Both the position numbers and the translations under genes were made by a program. This document shows positions 56,888-64,000 of a stretch of DNA of 64,000 nt, piece after piece (positions within the stretch are counted from its first letter, which is position 1; each line of letters begins with the position of its first letter). This stretch comes from Jatrophihabitans telluris. GTDB lineage: Bacteria; Actinomycetota; Actinomycetes; Mycobacteriales; Jatrophihabitantaceae. Location of the stretch: positions 2,294,001 through 2,358,000 of the forward strand of contig NZ_CP097332.1 of the NCBI RefSeq assembly GCF_023516435.1, written 5' to 3'. The notes under the pieces are model-generated. The model had not been told where the DNA came from and did not search any database. It worked only from the letters and a program-made list of their open reading frames with translations.

Positions 56888-57952
56888 GTGGACGACGCCG
56901 ACGCGCTGATGGGGCGGATCGTTGACAGCTCGGTGGCCGCGATGGAAATGGCCACGCTGGTGCTCGGCTCGAGGCTGGGCCTGTGGCGGCAACTGGCCGA
57001 CGCGCCCGACGGGCTGACCAGCAGCGAGCTCAGCAGCCGGGCCAATATCGCCCCGCGCTACTGCCGGGAATGGTGCGAGGCGATGGGCGCTTCCGGTTTT
57101 CTGCAGGTCCGTCCGGGCGCGGGCGACGAGCCCCCCGTGTTCGTGATGTCCGACGCCGCGCGCGAAGTACTGCTCGAGCCGGAGTCAGAACGCTACATCG
57201 AACCCCTCGCCCGCCAGGTGATCGGTGCACTGGCGGCCATGCGTCGGCTGGAGGATGCCTACCGCGACGGAACCGGCTTCGGCTGGACGCACCACGATCC
57301 CGATGTCCGCGAGGGCGAGGCCGATCTCAACCGCTTCGCTTTGCGCCGGATGCTGCCGGGCTGGATCGACGACACGCTGCCCGAGGTGGCTCGCCGCCTG
57401 ATCCACGGGGCACGGGTGGCCGACATCGGGTGTGGACACGGTTGGGCGGGCATCGGCATCGCGGAGACCTTCGACGCGATCGTCGTGGACTCCTACGATC
57501 TGGACGGCGAAAGCATCGACGCGGCCAGGACCAACATCGCCGCCGCCGGCCTCAGCAACCGGGTGCGACCGCACCTGAGCCCGCTTGATCGGACGGACGG
57601 TCCCTTCGACCTCATCGTGCTGGCCGAGATGTTGCACGATGTGCCTGATCCGGTCGGCCTGCTCGCAACCTGCCGTCGCACGCTGGCGCCGAACGGCAGC
57701 ATCCTGGTGGTCGACATGAAGGTGGCCGATGACTACCGAGCGCCCGCGGACCTCGTCGAGCGGATGATGTACGGATTCAGCGTGTTGATCTGCCTGCCCG
57801 ATAGCATGGCGTTGTTACCCAGTGCCGCGACCGGCACAGTTCTCCGGCCGGCCACGCTTCGCCACTACGCCGAACGGGCCGGGCTGGTGGCGAGCGAACC
57901 GCTGGCCATCGAGCATGAAACGTGGCGGTTCTGGCGTCTACAACCGGCCTGA
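56888..57952 (+). CDS. Two-domain SAM-dependent methyltransferase (HTH-like N-terminus)
   Basis: A 354-residue enzyme. The N-terminus is a winged-helix-like dimerisation domain (SVAAMEMATLVLGSRLGLW, SSRANIAPRYCREWCEAM), and the C-terminal Rossmann domain binds SAM (VADIGCGHGWAGIGIAE; VVDSYDLDGESIDAA). This resembles the Rv2258c group of methyltransferases; the substrate is unknown. I choose GTG 56888 because GGGGAGGAG lies six bases upstream. The open frame upstream is a shadow over the SIP gene. The gap 56728-56887 shows no gene. Confidence 0.85.
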   Translation: MDDADALMGRIVDSSVAAMEMATLVLGSRLGLWRQLADAPDGLTSSELSSRANIAPRYCREWCEAMGASGFLQVRPGAGDEPPVFVMSDAAREVLLEPESERYIEPLARQVIGALAAMRRLEDAYRDGTGFGWTHHDPDVREGEADLNRFALRRMLPGWIDDTLPEVARRLIHGARVADIGCGHGWAGIGIAETFDAIVVDSYDLDGESIDAARTNIAAAGLSNRVRPHLSPLDRTDGPFDLIVLAEMLHDVPDPVGLLATCRRTLAPNGSILVVDMKVADDYRAPADLVERMMYGFSVLICLPDSMALLPSAATGTVLRPATLRHYAERAGLVASEPLAIEHETWRFWRLQPA

Positions 57953-57967
57953 TCATCAGGAGAACGC

Positions 57968-58495
57968 ATGAACCCCTCGGAACTGCTGGCCGAGGCCTTC
58001 GCCCGGATCGCGCCACTGGCCGAGCACGCGGTGTCAGGTCTGGCGCCGGAGCAATTGAGCTGGCAACCGTCGCCCGAGGCGAACTCGATCGGCTGGTTGG
58101 TCTGGCATCTGGCCCGGGTGCAGGACGATCACGTAGCGGAGGCCGCCGATCAGCAACAGGTCTGGCAGTCGGGGTGGGCCGATCGATTCGCGCTGCCTTA
58201 CTCCGCCGGTGCCACCGGCTACGGCCAGTCCAGCGATCAGGTCAGGCAGTTCCGAGTCGCTGACGGACAATTGCTGGTGGACTACCTGCGTGCCGTGCAG
58301 GATGCGACTCTCACCTTCGTCAACACTTTGAGCAGCGCGGATCTCGACCGCGTCGTCGACGACAACTGGGATCCGCCGGTGACCTTGGGCATCCGCCTGA
58401 CGAGCGTGGTGGGCGACGACCTGCAGCACGCGGGGCAGGCCAACTACCTCCGCGGCCTGCTGCCGGCGAACAGCGACGAACCCGCCGAGAACTAG
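57968..58495 (+). CDS. DinB-superfamily protein, mycothiol-transferase type (DUF664-like)
   Basis: A 175-residue four-helix protein. Metal-binding His residues are visible in LVWHLARVQDDHVAEAAD and DDLQHAGQANYLRG, the pattern of mycothiol-dependent DinB enzymes that attach mycothiol to electrophiles. The ATG at 57968 follows AGGAG and lies 15 bases after the methyltransferase stop, so the two are probably co-transcribed. The substrate is unknown. Confidence 0.88.
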   Translation: MNPSELLAEAFARIAPLAEHAVSGLAPEQLSWQPSPEANSIGWLVWHLARVQDDHVAEAADQQQVWQSGWADRFALPYSAGATGYGQSSDQVRQFRVADGQLLVDYLRAVQDATLTFVNTLSSADLDRVVDDNWDPPVTLGIRLTSVVGDDLQHAGQANYLRGLLPANSDEPAEN

Positions 58496-58525
58496 CGGCA
58501 GGTCGGCGGGGCAGCACACGGTCGG

Positions 58526-58566
58526 GATCGGATCGGGATCGGGATCGAGATCGAGATCGAGATCGA
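58526..58566. repeat. Hexanucleotide (GATCGG/GATCGA) tract
   Basis: About seven consecutive units of GATCGG changing to GATCGA form a simple-sequence tract in the 157-base gap between the convergent DinB and CapA genes. It is outside any gene I can support. Confidence 0.85.
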
Positions 58567-58603
58567 CAGGGTTCCCGAGCCCGAGCGTTCAATTGCCCTT
58601 CAT

Positions 58604-58649
58604 GTTGACCAGTTGGCGAAGCTCGCGTTGACCAGTTGGCGAAGCTCGC
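58604..58649. repeat. Perfect 23-bp tandem duplication
   Basis: Two identical 23-base copies (beginning GTTGACCAGTTGG) lie head to tail at 58604-58626 and 58627-58649, three bases before the CapA stop codon. It probably arose by slippage or recombination in the 3' spacer. Confidence 0.9.
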
Positions 58650-58652
58650 GCC

Positions 58653-59855
58653 TCACTTCGGCGGAGCCGCCAGCAGTCCGGTACAGCCGCGCAGGCTGGA
58701 CCACTCGGACAGGATGCGGCTGCGTTGCGTGCCTACGGCGGGAACTCCGATGCCTCGCTCATCCAGATGGGACGGGGCGAAGGCCGCGGCGCTCACGCGG
58801 CCGTGCGCCACGGTGAGCGTGAGGACGCCGTTGTCGTCCTGGGCGTTGCCGAAGGAGCGCCACCAGAAGTAGTTGCCCAACCCGAAGGCGACATAGTGCC
58901 CGTCCGGCCGCCAACCGGCACCCTGCAGTACGTGCGCGTGGGTACCCACGACCGCGGTGGCGCCGGCCGCGGCGAGCTGGTCGGCGAGGCTGCGCTGGTC
59001 GGCGTTCGGGCAACTGTCGTACTCGGTTCCCCAATGGACGTAGACGATCACGACGTCGCCCCGCGCTTTGGCTGCGCGCACCGCCGAGAGCAGTTCAGGC
59101 GAGTAGGCGTTGGCGATACCGGCAACGGCTGGACCTGCGGTGAAGTTGGCCAGCGTCTCATCCTGAACCTGGCTTGCCGCGAGCACGGACACGGCGACGC
59201 CGTTCACCGTAGTTCGGTAGGGGCGGTAGGCAGCGGCGGCATTGGCGCCGATACCGACAACGGGAAATCCGGTGTGCTTTATGGCGGCCAGGCTCTGGCG
59301 TAGCCCGGAGGCGCCGTAGTCGGCTCCATGATTGTTGGCCATGGTTGCCAGGTCTATCCCGGCAGCGTGCAGTGCGGTGAAGGCCGACGGCGGCGCCTCG
59401 AACGTGAAGGACTTCGACTGCGGTGCACCGCCGACCGCAATGGCCGTCTCCAGGTTGACCATGGTCAGGTCGGCCCGCGACAGCACCGCCGCGGACGGGC
59501 CGAACGCGGTTGCGGGATCGGCGGCGAGACGGGCAGCGGTGCGGCCGGCGAAGTGGACGTCGCCGGCGAAGGAGATCGTGAACTGTCCGGCCGGCTCGCT
59601 CGCGGCGGTACCGGAGGTCGCCGCCGGGGACGTGGCCGACGAGTGTGCCGACGCCGAGACCGATACCGACACTGATGCACGAGCGCCGCCCGACTGCACA
59701 GCGGTCGCGCCCCGGCTGCCCGACGAGCCGGTCGACGTCACCGCCGCCGCCCCCGCTGAATGATGCTGGGCCGGGCTGCATCCGATCAGGGCGAGCACCG
59801 CCGCGAGTGCCCCGATAGCCGCAACGGAGGAGCTGCGCGTCGGCAGTGACTGCAC
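58653..59855 (-). CDS. CapA-family lipoprotein (poly-gamma-glutamate-type metallophosphatase fold)
   Basis: A 400-residue exported lipoprotein. The signal peptide ends with lipobox LIGC (about residue 26). An Ala/Ser/Thr-rich linker precedes the CapA domain: ISFAGDVHFAGRTAARL, LTMVNLETAIAVGG, ATMANNHGADYGASGL, VYVHWGTEYDSCPN and VVGTHAHVLQGAGW, with metal-type Asp, Asn and His residues. The family is named for capsule synthesis but is broader; the substrate here is unknown. GTG start seven bases after the oxidoreductase stop. Confidence 0.88.
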   Translation of the reverse strand: MQSLPTRSSSVAAIGALAAVLALIGCSPAQHHSAGAAAVTSTGSSGSRGATAVQSGGARASVSVSVSASAHSSATSPAATSGTAASEPAGQFTISFAGDVHFAGRTAARLAADPATAFGPSAAVLSRADLTMVNLETAIAVGGAPQSKSFTFEAPPSAFTALHAAGIDLATMANNHGADYGASGLRQSLAAIKHTGFPVVGIGANAAAAYRPYRTTVNGVAVSVLAASQVQDETLANFTAGPAVAGIANAYSPELLSAVRAAKARGDVVIVYVHWGTEYDSCPNADQRSLADQLAAAGATAVVGTHAHVLQGAGWRPDGHYVAFGLGNYFWWRSFGNAQDDNGVLTLTVAHGRVSAAAFAPSHLDERGIGVPAVGTQRSRILSEWSSLRGCTGLLAAPPK

Positions 59856-59862
59856 CGGGGGC

Positions 59863-61371
59863 TCAGCGCTGGTGACGCTGGTTGTTGAGCGTCTCCAGCA
59901 GGCGGAGCCAGATCTCGCTCACGGTCGGATAGCTGGGAACCACATGCCATAGCGCCGAGATCGGCAGCTCACCGACCACCGCCATGGTCGCCGAATGATT
60001 GAGTTCGGCCACTCCGGTGCCGACGAAGGTCGCCCCGACCAGGGTGTCCTTCGATCGGTCCACCACGATCTTCGCCCGGCCGACGTAGTTGTCGCGAAGC
60101 ACGTAGGTTCCAGCCAGCGCGGCCAGGTCGTACTCGGCCGTCTCGACGTCCAGACCCGCCTCACGAGCCTCGGCCTCGGTCAGCCCGACAGATCCGATCT
60201 CGGGATCGGTGAAGGTCACCTGCGGCACCTTGCGGTGGTCGGCCACGTCGGTGTGGCGGCCGAACCGTCCACTGTCGAAGGGGGTTCCGGCCGCCCGAGC
60301 CGAGATGACCTCACCGGCGATGCGGGCCTGGTACTTGCCCATGTGAGTGAGTAGTGCGCGCCCGGTGAGATCACCGATCGCGTAGAGCCAATCGCCGTCC
60401 ACACCAACCACCCCGAGGTGGTCATCGACTTCGACGTAGCCGCCTTCGGACAGCCCAACGGATTCGAGTCCGAGGCCGCTGCTGTTCGGCGAGCGCCCGG
60501 CGGCGACGACGACCTCGTCGGCCTGGATCACGGTGCCGTCAGCGAGAGTGACGCTGACCTCGCCACCGTGTACATGCCCGTAGCCGGTGTCGCGGACGTC
60601 GTCGCGCGAGACGCTCTCGACGTGCACGCCCAGATGGACCGCCACACCGGCGTCCACGAAGCCCTGCCGGACGATCTCGCCCGCGAACGGTTCGAGTTTG
60701 CCCAGCAATCGCGGGCCGCCCTCGACGAGGGTGACGTGTTCCACGCCCAGACCACGCAGCCAGGTGGCCGACTCGCAAGCCACGACGCCGCCACCGATGA
60801 GCACCACGCGCCGCGGAATCTCGTGGATGTTGGTGACGTCACGACTCGTCCACGGCATGGCCTCGGCCAACCCTGTCACCGGCGGGACGGCCGCCGAACT
60901 GCCGGTGTCGAGCACGATGGCCTGCCGCGCGGTCAGCGTGCGTTCGGAGCCGTCTGGGGCGGTCACGACGATCGTCTTGACCCCTGCGAGGCGGGCGGTC
61001 CCGCGCACGATGTCGATGCCGACCCCGAGCGCCCAGTCCACCTGGGAACTGTCGTCGAGGTTCTTCACGACGGCGTCGCGACGGGCCAGTACCGCGGCGA
61101 CGTCCAGCTCATGCCGGCCGACGATCTCCTTCGTGCCCGGCAGGTCTCGGGCCTGGCTGAGAAGCTCCACCGGCCGGAGTAGGGCCTTGGACGGCATACA
61201 AGCCCAGTACGAGCATTCGCCACCCACCAGTTCTTTCTCGACGATTACGGCGTCCAGACCGGAGAACTGCGTCGCGTACTGGGCGGCGTTCTCACCGGCG
61301 GCCGCGCCCCCGACCACGATGACATCCCACTCCGACCGCGCTGGGTCGACCGCCGCCTGTTCCGCTGCCAT
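59863..61371 (-). CDS. FAD-dependent pyridine nucleotide-disulfide oxidoreductase
   Basis: A 502-residue class I flavin disulfide reductase. FAD site VIVVGGAAAGENAAQYA; redox-active disulfide GGECSYWACMPSK; NAD(P) site VLIGGGVVACESATWLRG; second FAD site LYAIGDLTG; and the C-terminal dimerisation domain, in which an ALWHVVPSYPTVSEIW stretch holds the partner His. It is of the dihydrolipoyl-dehydrogenase/mercuric-reductase-like group with an undetermined substrate. It is followed by the CapA gene with seven bases between, which suggests one transcript. Confidence 0.92.
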   Translation of the reverse strand: MAAEQAAVDPARSEWDVIVVGGAAAGENAAQYATQFSGLDAVIVEKELVGGECSYWACMPSKALLRPVELLSQARDLPGTKEIVGRHELDVAAVLARRDAVVKNLDDSSQVDWALGVGIDIVRGTARLAGVKTIVVTAPDGSERTLTARQAIVLDTGSSAAVPPVTGLAEAMPWTSRDVTNIHEIPRRVVLIGGGVVACESATWLRGLGVEHVTLVEGGPRLLGKLEPFAGEIVRQGFVDAGVAVHLGVHVESVSRDDVRDTGYGHVHGGEVSVTLADGTVIQADEVVVAAGRSPNSSGLGLESVGLSEGGYVEVDDHLGVVGVDGDWLYAIGDLTGRALLTHMGKYQARIAGEVISARAAGTPFDSGRFGRHTDVADHRKVPQVTFTDPEIGSVGLTEAEAREAGLDVETAEYDLAALAGTYVLRDNYVGRAKIVVDRSKDTLVGATFVGTGVAELNHSATMAVVGELPISALWHVVPSYPTVSEIWLRLLETLNNQRHQR

Positions 61372-61520
61372 TTCCGTATCTCACTTCCGTCGTCCGAATG
61401 CCGTTCCGAGCGCGGTCGCAAAGCCGCGGTCGCCCGTTGACCGGGTGCTGCCGAAGATACCCGGAACGGGTGACATGCCCGCGGCCCAACCGCCGCATCG
61501 CGCGGCCCAATTCGCGCATA

Positions 61521-61574
61521 GTGCGGCCCGAATTTTGCCGACACGCCGGTGGCGGACCAAAGTTCGGGCCGCAC
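61521..61574. terminator. Large inverted repeat between the oxidoreductase and His-rich genes
   Basis: Arms 61521-61537 and 61558-61574 pair over 17 bases with one G:T-type mismatch, around a 20-base loop. It lies 35 bases after the stop of the minus-strand His-rich gene and is a plausible terminator for that unit. The motif GCGGCCC recurs three times just to its left (61480-61530). The rest of the 237-base gap (61372-61608) holds no gene. Confidence 0.6.
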
Positions 61575-61608
61575 AATGCCGATCGGGAGGTGTGGACGTG
61601 AGTCGGCG

Positions 61609-63006
61609 TCAACCGAGCAGCACCACGGTGTACCCGCCGAACACCTCGCCCTGCTGGCTGGCCGTCACCCGATAGACGTGGGCCTGGCCGGGAGCGGGCA
61701 GGGTGTCGGCCGTGGCGAACGTGACCTGTTGATCGTCGCCGACCACCTGCTGTTGGGCCGCTTGACCGCCGAAGTTCGCCCCGCCGCCGATGGTGCGCGG
61801 CGCGCCGAGCAGAGCGGGACCGGTCACGGTGGCCTGAGCGGGGAACTGGCCCCGGACTCCGGTGCGTAGCTGAAGCCACGGCATCGTGTGTGGTGCCACC
61901 CGTTCGACCGCCACCTGAGCGGGCTCGCCGTAGAGCGGGCCGACCTTGAGGGTGAGTGGCGTGGCCAGCGTCTGGGCGAGCAGGTGAGGCAGCAGTACGC
62001 CGCCTCCTGCACCGGCAGCCAGCAGGGCGTGCTGCTGCTCCCCGGCCGCGATGACGTGGATATTCCGCTGGGCGACGTGCCGGTTCAAGGCGGCATCCCA
62101 CGGCGGCGTTCCGAGACCGTCGGACGTTTCTTCCCAGATCCGGACGACCAGGCACTCGTGACCCCCGTTGACGAAAGTGGGAATCCAGCCGGTCGGGCAC
62201 TTCACGACCGCGTGCGCGCGACCCGATCCCCGGGCGCCCAGGGACACCATCGTCTGTCCGATCAGATTCGCGCTCGAGGGCCCGATACCCAAGGACGGAT
62301 CGCACCAGTAGAACTCGACGACCACATTGGGCGCTTGGGCCACCCCGAAGTTCCAGACGTGGGCGTAGATCGTGTTGGGTTGGCCGGCCAAGGCGGTCTG
62401 CCCGAGCGCCGGCGGACGGGACGGGGCGACCGCGGGATCGACGCCGGCCAGCAACAGGATGTCCGGGCTTTCCCAGAAGGGCCCGACCACCGGCCGTGCG
62501 CCCAGGTCGCCCTGGTTGGCGCGCATGAACAGGAACGGCAGGTACAACTCATTGCGCGGACCGGGCCATTGATTGCCGGGCTTGTCGCCGAAACTGCCGG
62601 GAGTCACCGTTGCTCCGGGAACCTCGCCCGTGGACGTTCCGCAGGTGTGGCCGGGACGGTTCGGATTCTTCCAGCCGACCGTGGTTCCATCGCCACCGGA
62701 CCCGCCGCCATGGCCACCACCATGACCACCACCATGACCACACCCATGCGCGTCACCATCGCCATGGCCGCAATCCTCATGGCCGTGGCCGCAATCCTCA
62801 TGGCCGTGGCCGTGGCGGTTCACGCAGCCGCAGTTCACGCACCGGCAGTGGCCGCAGCGTTCGTCTCCGCCGTGATGAGCGCAGTGGACGGCCGACTCGC
62901 ATTCGTGGCAGCGATCGTGATGAACCTGATGCTCGTGATCGTGATCGTGATCGTGATCGTGAAAATGCGACTGGTGTTCGTGATCGCCGTGGTAGCCGTG
63001 GCTCAT
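61609..63006 (-). CDS. His/Cys-rich putative metal-binding protein with CARDB-like domains
   Basis: Not recognised as a whole. 465 residues. The first about 105 residues are extraordinarily rich in His, Asp, Cys and Gly (HDHDHDHDHEH; CHEC; CGHCRCVNCGC; two GHGHEDC units), which would bind zinc, copper or nickel. After a Gly-rich linker come one or two Ig/CARDB-like regions (TIYAHVWNFGVAQAPNVVVE; CLVVRIWEETSD; AQRNIHV). A third beta-rich region makes up the C-terminal 120 residues. No signal peptide is visible. The start overlaps the stop of the upstream gene by four bases (ATGA), so the two proteins are made together. Confidence 0.8.
   Translation of the reverse strand: MSHGYHGDHEHQSHFHDHDHDHDHEHQVHHDRCHECESAVHCAHHGGDERCGHCRCVNCGCVNRHGHGHEDCGHGHEDCGHGDGDAHGCGHGGGHGGGHGGGSGGDGTTVGWKNPNRPGHTCGTSTGEVPGATVTPGSFGDKPGNQWPGPRNELYLPFLFMRANQGDLGARPVVGPFWESPDILLLAGVDPAVAPSRPPALGQTALAGQPNTIYAHVWNFGVAQAPNVVVEFYWCDPSLGIGPSSANLIGQTMVSLGARGSGRAHAVVKCPTGWIPTFVNGGHECLVVRIWEETSDGLGTPPWDAALNRHVAQRNIHVIAAGEQQHALLAAGAGGGVLLPHLLAQTLATPLTLKVGPLYGEPAQVAVERVAPHTMPWLQLRTGVRGQFPAQATVTGPALLGAPRTIGGGANFGGQAAQQQVVGDDQQVTFATADTLPAPGQAHVYRVTASQQGEVFGGYTVVLLG
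62770..62811. repeat. Perfect 21-bp tandem duplication in the His-rich coding region
   Basis: Two identical 21-base copies (beginning GCAATCCTCATGG) at 62770-62790 and 62791-62811 encode the repeated GHGHEDC heptapeptide on the minus strand, including one Cys each. The exact identity points to recent duplication within the metal-binding tract. Confidence 0.9.
62935..62958. repeat. GTGATC hexamer tract encoding Asp-His repeats
   Basis: Four exact GTGATC units encode the alternating His-Asp tract near the N-terminus of the His-rich protein on the minus strand. In-frame copy-number change would alter the number of metal ligands. Confidence 0.88.
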
Positions 63007-64000
63007 GACGCGCCTCCGCTCTTGCGACGGGCTGTCTTCTTCGCGGCCTTGGCCGCAGTGCCGGCCGCCCCTGCGCGCGGTTTCCGCTCGATCACGATCT
63101 GGTCCGGCGGATCAACGTAGTGCAGCTTCATCGGCGACACCCCGAGGTCCCAGTGCGTCCGGTCCAGCCAGGGGGCGACCTCGGGCTTGTCGTAGGTAAA
63201 GCCGAGATCGGTCGTGCCGGTCTCGTTGCCCCGGATCCAATCCCAGGTCAGGTAGGCGAAACCCCGGTCCGCATCCAGGTTGAACTGCGTCGAATAGCCG
63301 GTCGGATTCGCCAGCTGCCCGATCAGATATGCGGAGAACGGCACCGGGTCGCCCAATGGCGAGCGGCCCTTCAACCGGTCCAGGCCGGTATTGATCATGT
63401 CGGTCTGCCACGGCGTCTGAGCGAGCTCGTAGGCCTGGCGGCGCTCGACATCATGACCGGCGCCCGTGCGGAAGAACACCGCGTCAGGTGTCGTTCCCAC
63501 CGGGTAGGGGCCGGGACGCGTCGGCTTGAAGCTGTGGATCGGCAGCTGCGTCTGCGGATCGATCGCGGCGGGATCGCAGGCCGCTGGGTCGTAGGTCTCG
63601 GTCGGAGTCGGAACATGGACGTTGCCCGTGCCGTCGTCGTGCTCGCTGATGGTCGGATAGGCCCACGGACGGTGGAACTCCCAGTCGTTGAAGGTGCTTC
63701 CGTCCGAGTTGGGTTTGTCCACGTACTGCAGCACCGGATAGTAGGGATAGTTCGGATCGTGAACCGAATGCCCGGTGATGAGGGACGTGTCGGCGTCGAG
63801 GTTGCCGAAGGGGTCCACGGCATCGGCCAGGGCGGCGAGGAAGGCGGCGTCAACGGTGCCGCCGAGGGTGATGAGCGGGAGGTCGATCTCATTGGGCAAC
63901 CGGAGTTCACCGTTGTCGGCGTAACGCTGTTCGCCGTGTGGCAAGAGGAATCCGGTGTGGGCCATGACGTCGTGGGTCTTCACCGCGACGTCCCAGACCT
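63003..64000 (-). CDS. Unrecognised protein, partner of the His-rich gene, partial (N-terminus beyond the window)
   Basis: Function not recognised. The frame is open to the window edge: a GTG at 63983 has no visible ribosome site, and the codons before it (VWDVAV) continue sensibly, so the true start is probably outside. At least 332 residues are visible, with many His, Asp, Trp and Tyr (DPNYPYYPVLQYVDKPNSDG; FNDWEFHRPWAYPTISEHDDG; RTHWDLGVSPMKLHYVDPP) and a basic Ala/Lys tail. No membrane helix is evident. The stop overlaps the start of the His-rich gene by four bases, which indicates a functional pair. Confidence 0.75.
   Translation of the reverse strand, partial: VWDVAVKTHDVMAHTGFLLPHGEQRYADNGELRLPNEIDLPLITLGGTVDAAFLAALADAVDPFGNLDADTSLITGHSVHDPNYPYYPVLQYVDKPNSDGSTFNDWEFHRPWAYPTISEHDDGTGNVHVPTPTETYDPAACDPAAIDPQTQLPIHSFKPTRPGPYPVGTTPDAVFFRTGAGHDVERRQAYELAQTPWQTDMINTGLDRLKGRSPLGDPVPFSAYLIGQLANPTGYSTQFNLDADRGFAYLTWDWIRGNETGTTDLGFTYDKPEVAPWLDRTHWDLGVSPMKLHYVDPPDQIVIERKPRAGAAGTAAKAAKKTARRKSGGAS

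Noticed and set aside
1-64000. tRNA genes, insertion sequences, integrases, toxin-antitoxin or defence systems
   Set aside because: Reading both strands I found no cloverleaf-like tRNA, no transposase or recombinase motif and no recognisable defence gene.

Overview
This 64 kb window is chromosomal DNA of a high-GC actinobacterium. The evidence is the uniformly GC-rich third codon positions, frequent GTG starts, 4-base ATGA/GTGA gene overlaps, phosphatidylinositol-mannoside genes (pgsA, patA, pimA), a DinB protein of the mycothiol-transferase type, and LexA- and IdeR-type operator sequences. From recalled gene order, the backbone matches the conserved actinobacterial block also found in Mycobacterium (thrS-HIT-pgsA-patA-pimA, pdxS-pdxT-yebC, ruvCAB, yajC-secDF-apt-rel, hisS, aspS, rarA, alaS-ruvX-mltG-aroE). 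A Frankiales/Jatrophihabitans-like lineage is a reasonable guess, but it is inference only. I saw no tRNA, rRNA, insertion sequence, integrase or CRISPR array. No gene-free stretch exceeds 300 bases.

Layout. 1-5.9 kb (minus strand): aroE (cut by the window edge), mltG, ruvX, alaS and two small membrane-associated proteins. 6-10.3 kb: rarA, a repeat-rich membrane protein, fdhD (plus strand) and a PaaI-like thioesterase. 10.3-18.6 kb: aspS, hisS, a metallo-beta-lactamase-fold hydrolase, a membrane cyclophilin, the (p)ppGpp enzyme Rel and apt. 18.6-24.8 kb: secF, secD, yajC, ruvB, ruvA and ruvC, with a LexA-type box in front of ruvC. 24.8-31.6 kb: an MFS transporter, a site-2 protease, yebC, the PLP-synthase operon pdxS-DUF2277-pdxT, a DUF3048 protein and a LemA-like membrane protein. 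31.7-34.4 kb: pimA, patA, pgsA. 34.5-38.8 kb (plus strand): an EF-G-like GTPase, a secreted lytic transglycosylase and a peroxiredoxin, followed by a 32-bp-period repeat array. 38.9-42.4 kb: HIT protein, thrS, methyltransferase. 42.5-44.6 kb: an SDR/DUF2867 protein and an orphan phage-baseplate-V-like spike gene. 44.7-52.5 kb: a complete histidine-utilisation operon (hutH-hutU-M20 amidohydrolase-hutF-hutI) with a divergent IclR regulator. 52.5-55.8 kb: a second locus of the same 32-bp repeat, then a Mop-domain regulator and modABC. 55.8-58.5 kb: an IdeR-boxed siderophore-interacting protein, a methyltransferase and a DinB protein. 58.6-64 kb (minus strand): a CapA-like lipoprotein, a flavin disulfide oxidoreductase, and an unrecognised two-gene unit (a His/Cys-rich protein and a partner running off the window).

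How the genes work together. The left and middle parts are housekeeping: tRNA charging, Holliday-junction repair, protein export, alarmone metabolism, PLP synthesis and PIM lipids. The right part adds catabolism (histidine to glutamate), molybdate uptake (which fits FdhD elsewhere in the window) and iron handling. The most unusual items are: the 32-bp dispersed repeat, present at two intergenic loci and once in mirror-image form; two genes (rel and modB) whose conserved N-termini are reachable only through a CTG start codon; the orphan spike gene; DUF2277 embedded in the PLP-synthase operon; and the His/Cys-rich two-gene unit at the right edge.
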